The notes under the pieces are model-generated. The model ran no database searches. It worked only from the letters and a program-made list of their open reading frames with translations, and was not told the origin of the DNA. Below, piece after piece: positions 1 to 4,567 of a stretch of DNA of 8,997 nt (its first letter is position 1; the number at the start of each line of letters is the position of its first letter). A program made the translations under genes and the position numbers. This DNA comes from JBDNIO01 sp041688215 (GTDB lineage Bacteria > Pseudomonadota > Gammaproteobacteria > Nevskiales > Salinisphaeraceae), in the NCBI GenBank assembly GCA_041688215.1, contig JBDNIO010000025.1, positions 1 to 8,997 on the forward strand. Reading direction: 5' to 3'.

Positions 1-141
1 CAGTTTGCGCATAGTGCGACCGGCCAAGGCCCAGCGTAGCTTGCCCATCTCCGGCTGGCCGGCCAGATAATCGGCCGTTAAACCGCCGGTGAAACCGGTG
101 GCGCCGAAAACTATGATGTCGTATTTGCGTTCTTGTGACAT
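1..141 (-). CDS. Saccharopine dehydrogenase-like NAD(P)-binding oxidoreductase, N-terminal part
   Basis: Only the first 47 codons lie in the window; the gene continues past the left edge. The ATG is at 141-139. The protein opens with a Rossmann nucleotide-binding strand: YDIIVFGATGFTGGLTADYL has the G-A-T-G-F-T-G loop at residues 13-19, and the strand ending in L-A-G-R at about residues 39-42 would place an arginine near the NADP phosphate. This pattern is typical of the saccharopine dehydrogenase-like / trans-acting enoyl reductase family, whose members are usually around 400 residues and in many bacteria act on lipid or polyketide substrates rather than on saccharopine. It lies downstream of the thioesterase-SDR-monooxygenase genes on the same strand, after a 109-bp gap, so it may be the last gene of that transcript or have its own promoter. 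The Shine-Dalgarno sequence is weak (GGA about 8 bases upstream). The family call is good; the substrate is unknown. Confidence 0.85.
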   Translation of the reverse strand, partial: MSQERKYDIIVFGATGFTGGLTADYLAGQPEMGKLRWALAGRTMRKL

Positions 142-205
142 ATACAATTCCAATCAAACAAAGGCATTAAAACTACAAATAACATAAAGGTCTTGTATTT
201 CCTAA

Positions 206-230
206 CTTTGTGCTCTTTGTGTACTTTGTG
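206..230. repeat. Three 9-bp-spaced copies of CTTTGTG
   Basis: CTTTGTG occurs at 206-212, 215-221 and 224-230, exactly 9 bp apart, in the A/T-rich gap between the monooxygenase-like gene and the saccharopine-dehydrogenase-like gene. Read on the coding (minus) strand the unit is CACAAAG. The same heptamer reappears in the inverted repeat in front of the TetR gene at 2573-2581. Its role is unknown: it could be a regulatory site array or a small tandem duplication. Confidence 0.55.
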
Positions 231-250
231 GTTACTTTAGTTCTTACGCT

Positions 251-553
251 TTACCCCAAAGGCACGCTATTCGCGATTTCGTATCGTGTAATTTTAGGCG
301 CGCCGGCCAGCATACCGGCAATCTTTTGCTGGAACTCGGCCATGTGCGGTGCCTTGAAGTGCGCGGCCAGCGCATCGTCGGTTTCCCATTCTTCAAACAC
401 GCGGAAGAGCTCAGGCTTTTCCAGGTCGCCGTAAAAGCGGTAGGTAATACAGCCCGCCTCTTTCGCGGTTTCGGCCATTAGCCAGAGCGCCAGTTCTTGC
501 GCCGCTTCGCGCTTATCGGCGCGGACTTCGATTTCTCCGGATACGACAATCAT
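251..553 (-). CDS. Antibiotic biosynthesis monooxygenase (ABM/YgiN-like) domain protein
   Basis: This 100-residue protein has the usual length of a single-domain ABM (dimeric alpha-beta barrel) protein. Visible family features are an N-terminal strand (VVSGEIEVRADKRE), the E-A-G-C-I-T-Y-R-F-Y segment at residues 32-41, the E-E-W strand at 54-56, and the A-H-F-x-x-P-H-M signature at 64-71. Family members include quinol monooxygenase YgiN and cofactor-free monooxygenases of polyketide tailoring, but many have no known reaction, so the substrate cannot be assigned. The start is supported by AAGGAG about 7 bases upstream of ATG 553. The gene begins 21 bp after the SDR stop on the same strand and is very probably cotranscribed with it, which fits a role in oxidising or detoxifying a small lipid-like or quinone-like molecule. 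Confidence 0.85.
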   Translation of the reverse strand: MIVVSGEIEVRADKREAAQELALWLMAETAKEAGCITYRFYGDLEKPELFRVFEEWETDDALAAHFKAPHMAEFQQKIAGMLAGAPKITRYEIANSVPLG

Positions 554-574
554 GTGGGCTCCTTATTCTTGGCC

Positions 575-1264
575 TTATGTGTTGGTTTGGCTCGGGCGTA
601 ACAATATCTCATTCACATCCACACGCGGTGGGCGGGTAAGGGCGAAAACGACCGCTTCCGCCACATCCTCGGCTTGCAGCACCCCCGGTTTCGGGTCATC
701 GAAAAACGGCGTATCGACCATGCCCGGCTCAATCAAGGTGACGCGCACGCCGTCGGCTTTCACTTCCTCGCGCAGGTTATAGCCGATGGCCGACACCGCC
801 CATTTTGTAGCCGAATACATAGAGCCAGGAATGGTGGCGCGCCCGGCCGCCGAGCCGGTAAGCACGACATGGCCACGCTGTTTTTTGACCGCTTCCAGGC
901 TGGCGCGCAGGGTCATGCCGACGCCGTGGATGTTGGTGAGAATCATATCTTTCCACACCTCGGGGTCGGCTCCGGAAAACCCACCCGGCTCGCCGCCGCG
1001 CCCGGCGTTGGCGAATACCGCGTCGATTTGCCCGAAGTGGTCGAGGCCGGCTTTGACCATCGCCTGTTGAGAATCCCAATCCTGAACGTCGCAAGTCACG
1101 GCGAGTGCTTTATCGGCGCCGCCGAGTTCGCTCACCAATTCGTCCAGCTTGTCTTTTCTGCGGGCGGCCAGAACTAATCTGTAGCCTGCTTGCGCCGCTG
1201 CGCGCGCGGTGGCTGCACCGATACCGCTGGACGCGCCGGTTATAAGGAGTACTTTGTCGTTCAT
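575..1264 (-). CDS. Short-chain dehydrogenase/reductase (SDR), classical type
   Basis: This 229-residue protein is a complete classical SDR, an NAD(P)-dependent oxidoreductase of cytosolic type. In order it shows the nucleotide-binding T-G-A-S-S-G-I-G at residues 9-16, an arginine pair after strand 2 (AARRK, 34-38) that favours NADP(H), C-D-V near 58-60, N-A-G at 86-88, the structural Asn at 111, the catalytic Ser at 138, and Y-S-A-T-K with Tyr150 and Lys154, followed by the E-P-G-M-V-D-T-P segment at 189-196. The architecture resembles the YdfG/serine 3-dehydrogenase-like branch, which acts on beta-hydroxy acids and alcohols; the true substrate is unknown. A GAGGA Shine-Dalgarno sits upstream of ATG 1264. 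The start codon overlaps the thioesterase stop in an ATGA (1261-1264), indicating translational coupling. Confidence 0.93.
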   Translation of the reverse strand: MNDKVLLITGASSGIGAATARAAAQAGYRLVLAARRKDKLDELVSELGGADKALAVTCDVQDWDSQQAMVKAGLDHFGQIDAVFANAGRGGEPGGFSGADPEVWKDMILTNIHGVGMTLRASLEAVKKQRGHVVLTGSAAGRATIPGSMYSATKWAVSAIGYNLREEVKADGVRVTLIEPGMVDTPFFDDPKPGVLQAEDVAEAVVFALTRPPRVDVNEILLRPSQTNT

Positions 1265-1719
1265 AGTGGTTCCTCTTGATTCGTGGTGGACTCAAACAGT
1301 TGCACGGCCGCGCGCAGGGTTTCGGGGATCGGTTTGGATTTGCGCGTGACAGGGTCAGCAAAGACGTATACCACCGCACCGGTTACCAACAAATCATCGC
1401 CCCGGGTGATGCGAAACTGCATATTCAGGCTGGAGCGGCCCAGGCGCGCGGCACGAGCGTGGATGTCGATGATGTCATCGTAACGCGCCGAGCCGTGGTA
1501 ATCACACTCGCAATGCTTGATGAAGGTATCGGTGGTTTCATCCACGAATGCGTCAGGGTAGGGATAGCCGAGTTCACGAAAATACTCGGTCATGCCATGG
1601 TCAAAATAAGCGTAGTAGTGGCCGAAAAAGACCACGCCTTGTAGATCGACCTCGGTCCAGCGCACGCGCTGGGTGTGCTTGAATCGAAATTCACCAAGCT
1701 TACTACTAGGCTCACTCAT
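1261..1719 (-). CDS. Acyl-CoA thioesterase, hotdog fold (YbgC/4-hydroxybenzoyl-CoA thioesterase-like)
   Basis: This 152-residue protein is a full-length hotdog thioesterase, expected to hydrolyse acyl-CoA or acyl-ACP thioesters in the cytosol. The signature is near the N-terminus: R-W-T-E-V-D-L-Q-G-V-V-F-F-G-H-Y from residue 20, with the catalytic Asp at 25 and the G-V-V loop at 28-30, followed by the long helix (YFDHGMTEYFRELG) that binds the pantetheine arm. The two residues after G-V-V are Phe-Phe, as in 4-hydroxybenzoyl-CoA thioesterase, rather than the Tyr-His of E. coli YbgC. It is the first gene of the minus-strand cluster and overlaps the SDR start by 4 bp. No Shine-Dalgarno is visible. 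A TATACT -10-like hexamer lies only 7 bases from the ATG, so the message may be leaderless. The fold is certain; chain-length preference is unknown. Confidence 0.92.
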   Translation of the reverse strand: MSEPSSKLGEFRFKHTQRVRWTEVDLQGVVFFGHYYAYFDHGMTEYFRELGYPYPDAFVDETTDTFIKHCECDYHGSARYDDIIDIHARAARLGRSSLNMQFRITRGDDLLVTGAVVYVFADPVTRKSKPIPETLRAAVQLFESTTNQEEPL

Positions 1720-1726
1720 GGCGGGC

Positions 1727-1732
1727 AGTATA
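1727..1732 (-). promoter_or_regulatory. -10-like hexamer TATACT abutting the thioesterase start
   Basis: On the minus strand TATACT (5 of 6 matches to TATAAT) is separated by 7 bases from ATG 1719. Initiation at the usual distance would fall at or next to the ATG, giving a leaderless transcript for the thioesterase-SDR-monooxygenase operon. This agrees with the absence of a Shine-Dalgarno. No convincing -35 hexamer was found. Confidence 0.35.
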
Positions 1733-1787
1733 CTGAAGAAAAAACGATACCGTGACAGCGAGGATGTTGAAGGGAGTCAGCTCCACT

Positions 1788-1995
1788 CAATAAATCTTCT
1801 TCAAGCTTTACATACTTGCGCAATACAGCTATCGGTAGTGCTGCGTACGGTATGACCCGCGCGGCGCAGGTCGAAATAAATCCGGGTGGCGGCGTACCAG
1901 GTTTTGCTGCTTACTGCGAGGTAGAGCTAGGTTTCGAGGTGAGCGTCCAATGTATTCCAGTCGGCTTCGCCACGCGCGCCTTGCAGCAATACCAG
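1788..1995 (-). pseudogene. vapC: VapC-like PIN-domain toxin remnant, C-terminal part with in-frame TAG
   Basis: There is no intact gene here, but one minus-strand frame reads as the C-terminal two thirds of a VapC ribonuclease toxin. From 1995 it runs QGARGEADWNTLDAHLET, then TAG at 1929-1927, then LYLAVSS, then IYFDLRRAGHTVRSTTD and CIAQVC, ending at TGA 1803-1801. VapC proteins characteristically have E-x-L-Q-G-x-R, then a Y-x-x-x-R-R-x-G-x-T-V-R-S-T-x-D-C-x-I-A-Q segment and C-L-E-x-x-L-L. The TAG falls where a Gln (CAG) would fit. A one-base shift after CIAQVC opens KLEEDLL, continuing the family pattern down to about 1788. The Asp of S-T-T-D is the late acidic PIN residue; the N-terminal acidic residues and any vapB antitoxin are absent. 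The resemblance is read by eye from family knowledge. Confidence 0.7.
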
Positions 1996-2199
1996 TTACG
2001 CGTCCGGGTCGTGGCGGTCTTCCTCGGCCTTTTCTGCCGCGTCCAGCATCTCGAAAATGTCGGTTAACCAGCCGCCGACTTCACCGGCGATCTCGCCCAC
2101 CGCCCCCGTTATTACGCCGGTTACGCGGCCTACCCGCTCGGCGCCGGATTCCACGGCGACTTGCAATACGTCTTTGGCGATTTCAATTTTTCCGGGCAT
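1996..2199 (-). CDS. Small hypothetical protein, Gly/Ala-rich helical
   Basis: This 67-residue ORF has codon use like its neighbours and a plausible composition, so I regard it as probably real, although I do not recognise the family. The protein begins MPGKIEIAKDVLQVAVES. It has a central Gly/Val/Ala-rich stretch with small residues spaced like a glycine zipper (from about residue 24 to 44) and ends in a strongly charged tail, EKAEEDRHDPDA. No signal peptide or clear membrane segment is present. It starts 18 bp after the stop of the desaturase remnant on the same strand, so it may once have been the last gene of that operon. Its TAA at 1998-1996 is directly followed, in the same frame, by the VapC remnant. 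The Shine-Dalgarno is weak (GAGA). Confidence 0.5.
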   Translation of the reverse strand: MPGKIEIAKDVLQVAVESGAERVGRVTGVITGAVGEIAGEVGGWLTDIFEMLDAAEKAEEDRHDPDA

Positions 2200-2217
2200 G
2201 GGCGTCTCGTGCGTGGA

Positions 2218-2453
2218 CTAAGCCGCCAAGGGTAACGCCTGGCAGTTAGGCAGCGCCAGCTTGAAGATGCGTTTGACCGTGGTGCCGAACTGACGCGTGG
2301 GCTACCAGTGTTGTAAGGCAAGCCGTATTTCTCGCAAACCGCCTGTACCTTCGGGGAGATTTCCGCATAGCGGTGGGCCGGCAGATCGGGGAATAAACGA
2401 TGCTCAATCTGATGGCTCAAATTGCCAGACATATAGGCGTTCGACACGAAAAG
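2218..2453 (-). pseudogene. Fatty acid desaturase (DesA3-like) C-terminal remnant, frameshifted
   Basis: Only the last roughly 78 codons of a membrane fatty acid desaturase (family length about 350-400) remain. Frame one starts just after a TGA at 2456-2454 and reads YMSGNLSHQIEHRLFPDLPA, then AEISPKVQAVCEKYGLPYNTG. This is the third histidine-box region and tail typical of acyl-CoA/acyl-lipid delta-9 desaturases such as mycobacterial DesA3. Between about 2296 and 2306 the frame is lost by a missing base, and the family C-terminus RQFGTTVKRIFKLALPN continues in another frame to TAG 2220-2218. The third box, normally Q-x-x-H-H, is Q-I-E-H-R: the second histidine, an iron ligand, is arginine. 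The part with the first two histidine boxes is absent. Truncation, frameshift and active-site loss together make a functional product very unlikely. Confidence 0.85.
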
Positions 2454-2572
2454 TCAACACCAGTACACAAACCATTCCGTGGCCGACACTCGCAAGTTAA
2501 ATTACACAGCACAACCCAGAGTATTCAGCACTGGCAATGGTTTACGCGCTGGTTCGTCAAGCCAACCCACGT

Positions 2573-2630
2573 GCTTTGTGTGTTGCGAATACCGCTGCGG
2601 TGCCTTAATGTTTGCGACCATACACAAAGC
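2573..2630. promoter_or_regulatory. 9-bp perfect inverted repeat bracketing the TetR promoter region
   Basis: GCTTTGTGT at 2573-2581 and its exact complement ACACAAAGC at 2622-2630 are separated by 40 bp. The second arm ends 9 bp before the TetR start codon. A weak sigma-70-like pair, TTGCGA (2583-2588) and TAATGT (2606-2611) with 17-bp spacing, lies between the arms. The arms are candidate half-sites for autoregulation by the adjacent repressor, but the spacing is wide for one operator. Confidence 0.35.
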
Positions 2631-2639
2631 GAAAAAATA

Positions 2640-3275
2640 ATGGCCACAACAAAAACCACAAAAACCAAAGGCGAAACCACCCGCAGCGCGCTGATGGAAG
2701 CGGCGCTGCGCCAGGTTGCGCGTGGCCGCAGCTTCGAGGCCATGAGTCTGCGCAAGCTCACCGGCTCGGTGGGGATCGTACCTACCGCGTTTTACCGGCA
2801 TTTTGAAAGCATGGAAGCGCTGGGCCTGGCGCTGGTGGATGACTCTTTACGCACCTTGCGGCGCATCATGCGCCAAGCACGCGAAGGCGATTTACCGCAG
2901 GAGCAGATCATTCGCGCGTCGGTACAAACCTATGCGGAATATGTGCGCGCCAATCCATTGCATTTTAATTTCGTCCTGCGCGAACGCTATGGCGGCGTGG
3001 CCGCGTTGCGGCATGCTATCAGCACCGGAATTCAGCTTTTCGTAAGCGAACTGGCGACCGACCTGGGCCGCTTCCCGATACTCAATACCTGGAACGCGAC
3101 CGACCTGCGCATGATTGCCGCGTTAATCGTCGGCGCGGTGATGGAAACCACGGAACTGCTGCTGGAAGCTCCCGAAAACGACACCGAACGCTTCAACGAA
3201 ATCGTGCGCACCAGCGAAAAGCAGCTACGCCTGGTGATGCTGGCTACGCCGCAGTGGCGTAGTGGCAAGGGCTAA
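2640..3275 (+). CDS. TetR-family transcriptional repressor, FabR/DesT-like
   Basis: This 211-residue protein is a TetR-family one-component regulator of the FabR/DesT type, which senses the saturated/unsaturated acyl-CoA or acyl-ACP balance and represses unsaturated fatty acid synthesis or desaturase genes. The helix-turn-helix is at about residues 36-55, ending in the family-typical G-I-V-P-T-A-F-Y-R-H-F. This is followed by E-A-L-G-L-A-L-V-D-D and R-R-I-M-R-Q-A-R (about 59-81), both close to the E. coli FabR pattern, and then L-R-E-R at 113-116. The frame is open upstream to 2400, but that extension contains unlikely sequence and the desaturase remnant on the other strand, so I take ATG 2640, where the protein aligns with the family. 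The Shine-Dalgarno is poor. It lies between a desaturase remnant and a desaturase gene, the expected targets. It may be DesT-like rather than an orthologue of either, so no symbol is given. Confidence 0.9.
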   Translation: MATTKTTKTKGETTRSALMEAALRQVARGRSFEAMSLRKLTGSVGIVPTAFYRHFESMEALGLALVDDSLRTLRRIMRQAREGDLPQEQIIRASVQTYAEYVRANPLHFNFVLRERYGGVAALRHAISTGIQLFVSELATDLGRFPILNTWNATDLRMIAALIVGAVMETTELLLEAPENDTERFNEIVRTSEKQLRLVMLATPQWRSGKG

Positions 3276-4121
3276 TCCCTGGCGGGCACCTATCAGATCA
3301 AACGCGCCTACTACCGGCGCTCCTAAGCCGCGGAACTCAGTCCGGCGTTGACGCCAAATACTTACATAACGGTAAAACGGCACGCTGGGGAATAGATGAT
3401 GGATGAGGTGGTAGTTCTGGTATAAAAACAGGCCCGTCATCAGCGGCTCGCCGCCCTCGCGGATATTGGTAGAGGCGTAGGGATTATGCGCCTGCTCGAC
3501 GGTATGCGGATGGTGCGGTAAAAAATTGAACGCAAATGCCAGCCAACCAATGGCAAGCCGGCTCGGTACAAGCCAGAAAAGCGTCGCTTCCCAGCCCCAC
3601 CCCAACGGCCAACTAAGCGCGTACAAGCCAAAGGTGGTCAGCACACCGATGAGAATTTTCCTGCGTTTAGCCGGCGCAATATCACGCCAGTCCTGCAGCA
3701 CTATCTGAGCATAGCGGATATCCGCCGTCATCCATTGCAACGGCAGCGTCCACCAATAGCCGATACCGCTCCACATATCCGGGTCTATCTCGGATTCATT
3801 GGTGTGCCGGTGGTGTTTAAAATGCACGTAGCGAAACGCATCCGAGATTGCCAGCGGGCTAAGAATCGCGCCGGATATATTGGCAACGACTTCATTCATG
3901 CGTGGGTAACCACGCATTAGCGAGCGATGCACGCCATCGTGCAACACCGTAAAAAACATGAACGAAGCCACCGCCAACACACCGATGGCCAGCCACACCG
4001 GAATCAGATGTTGCAGCACCAGGGCCAGCGTACCGCCCCAAAGAACAAGCGCGGCAACAAACAATGCCAGCGTCGGCCAGGCGATGTCCGGCGCTTTATA
4101 AAGCGGGTCATTGCCTGGCAC
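3225..4121 (-). CDS. Membrane fatty acid desaturase / hydroxylase-type di-iron enzyme
   Basis: With the GTG at 4121 the product is 298 residues, within the range of short membrane desaturases and carotenoid-hydroxylase-like di-iron enzymes; it would introduce a double bond or hydroxyl into an acyl or related lipid in the inner membrane. Hydrophobic segments follow IAWPTLALF near the start. The histidine boxes are present: H-D-G-V-H at residues 61-65, H-F-K-H-H-R-H at 100-106, F-L-P-H-H-P-H at about 201-206, and Y-H-L-I-H-H-L-F-P at 237-245. The N-terminus is uncertain. The open frame reaches a TTG at 4235, but that TTG coincides with a likely -35 box, so translation must begin downstream. GTG 4121 is the only usual in-frame start there and lacks a Shine-Dalgarno, while an out-of-frame ATG at 4176 gives a desaturase-like leader that stops at 4108. 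The C-terminus overlaps the 3' end of the TetR gene by 51 bp. Confidence 0.88.
   Translation of the reverse strand: MPGNDPLYKAPDIAWPTLALFVAALVLWGGTLALVLQHLIPVWLAIGVLAVASFMFFTVLHDGVHRSLMRGYPRMNEVVANISGAILSPLAISDAFRYVHFKHHRHTNESEIDPDMWSGIGYWWTLPLQWMTADIRYAQIVLQDWRDIAPAKRRKILIGVLTTFGLYALSWPLGWGWEATLFWLVPSRLAIGWLAFAFNFLPHHPHTVEQAHNPYASTNIREGGEPLMTGLFLYQNYHLIHHLFPSVPFYRYVSIWRQRRTEFRGLGAPVVGAFDLIGARQGLALATTPLRRSQHHQA
3244..3262. other. Hairpin in the convergent TetR/desaturase overlap
   Basis: CTACGCC (3244-3250) and GGCGTAG (3256-3262) form a perfect 7-bp stem with a 5-base loop inside the region where the two convergent genes overlap. No T-run follows on either strand, so it is not a standard intrinsic terminator; it may slow polymerase or simply reflect coding constraints. 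Confidence 0.3.
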
Positions 4122-4176
4122 TCGCGGCCGGGTGGCGGCTGGCGGCTGGCACTTCGTTGACTGTTGCTGAGGACAT
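4108..4176 (-). other. 22-codon ORF at the desaturase 5' end: leader peptide or displaced N-terminus
   Basis: From ATG 4176 the minus strand reads MSSATVNEVPAASRHPAASA and two more residues, then TGA at 4110-4108. The codon choice and Ser/Ala-rich, non-hydrophobic character look like a natural cytosolic N-terminus of a membrane desaturase. The main desaturase frame is one base away and becomes family-like (N-D-P-L-Y-K-A-P-D) exactly where this ORF ends. The simplest readings are a single-base frameshift near 4110 that separated the true start from the gene, or a short upstream ORF that controls translation. ATG 4176 lies about 30 bases downstream of the predicted -10 box. Confidence 0.45.
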
Positions 4177-4183
4177 TTGCAGT

Positions 4184-4203
4184 TTACCGTTCGGTTAATT
4201 ACC
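4184..4203. promoter_or_regulatory. Overlapping dyads at the desaturase transcription start: candidate repressor site
   Basis: TTACCGTTCGGTTA (4184-4197) is a near-perfect dyad (ACCG/CGGT core), overlapped by GGTTAATTACC (4193-4203). Both fall just downstream of the predicted -10 box of the desaturase promoter, where a TetR-type repressor would block initiation. Assignment to the neighbouring FabR/DesT-like protein is inference from position. Confidence 0.3.
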
Positions 4204-4206
4204 TCA

Positions 4207-4235
4207 ATTGTACCTAGAAAAAAAGCCCATTCCAA
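4207..4235 (-). promoter_or_regulatory. Sigma-70-like promoter for the desaturase
   Basis: On the minus strand TTGGAA (4235-4230) and TACAAT (4212-4207) are separated by exactly 17 bp. The -10 matches TATAAT at 5 of 6 positions and the -35 matches TTGACA at 4 of 6. The predicted start lies near 4200, upstream of ATG 4176 and GTG 4121. This argues against the TTG at 4235 as the desaturase start codon. Confidence 0.5.
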
Positions 4236-4265
4236 CCCTGGGTCAATCCCCTAGTTGCGATACGC

Positions 4266-4505
4266 TCAGCCGGCCAACTCGCGCAATTTTTTCACGTACG
4301 CCTGCTCATGCTTGTCGTTAAACAAACAAAACCGTATGCGCTTAACTACTATCAAGCCCGGCGCAACTTCAATAACCGCAAGCAACGCCACCTCCGGAGA
4401 GTTGCGCGTTGGCGGCATTAGCACTAGCGACCATATCTGGCTGACAAGTAAGATCGTCGCGAATGCATTCGATTTCGATGTTGTGAAACTGTTTTTTTCA
4501 TAGCA
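4266..4505 (-). pseudogene. Unidentified decayed ORF, possibly NTF2/SnoaL-like
   Basis: This fills the gap between the desaturase and the FAD oxidase. A minus-strand frame is open for 79 codons from 4505 and ends at TGA 4268-4266. It has no start codon at its beginning; the first ATG is at 4418. The last part, EVALLAVIEVAPGLIVVKRI then NDKHEQAYVKKLRELAG, looks like a genuine protein C-terminus. A second frame upstream reads FHNIEIECIRDD and then NAQLSGG, which could join the first frame by a one-base shift around 4397. The joined pattern is loosely reminiscent of NTF2/SnoaL-like small proteins, but I cannot identify it. The composition is more A/T-rich than the neighbours. I see no other gene between 4236 and 4567. 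Confidence 0.4.
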
Positions 4506-4567
4506 TCATGTTGCTATCGTTTGCTTAGCATGCTCCATCGCCGGGTAATGTTTAAAAGCTGCGGAAA

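Noticed and set aside
674..1177. 167-codon plus-strand ORF
   Set aside because: It is the antisense of the SDR gene, which has every family motif; the plus-strand protein shows no recognisable domain.
2400..2639. In-frame upstream extension of the TetR gene to an ATG at 2400
   Set aside because: The extra 80 residues are unlike any TetR N-terminus and overlap the desaturase remnant on the other strand; the family alignment starts at ATG 2640.
2502..2801. 99-codon minus-strand ORF across the TetR promoter and start
   Set aside because: Most of it is antisense to the TetR helix-turn-helix region. The last part (about 2502-2580) looks mildly protein-like but matches nothing I recognise.
4491..4517. 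Hairpin ATAGCA/TGCTAT with adjacent T7 as an intrinsic terminator of the FAD oxidase gene
   Set aside because: The stem is only 6 bp and A/T-rich, and on the minus strand it is followed by A7 rather than a T-run, so the polarity is wrong.
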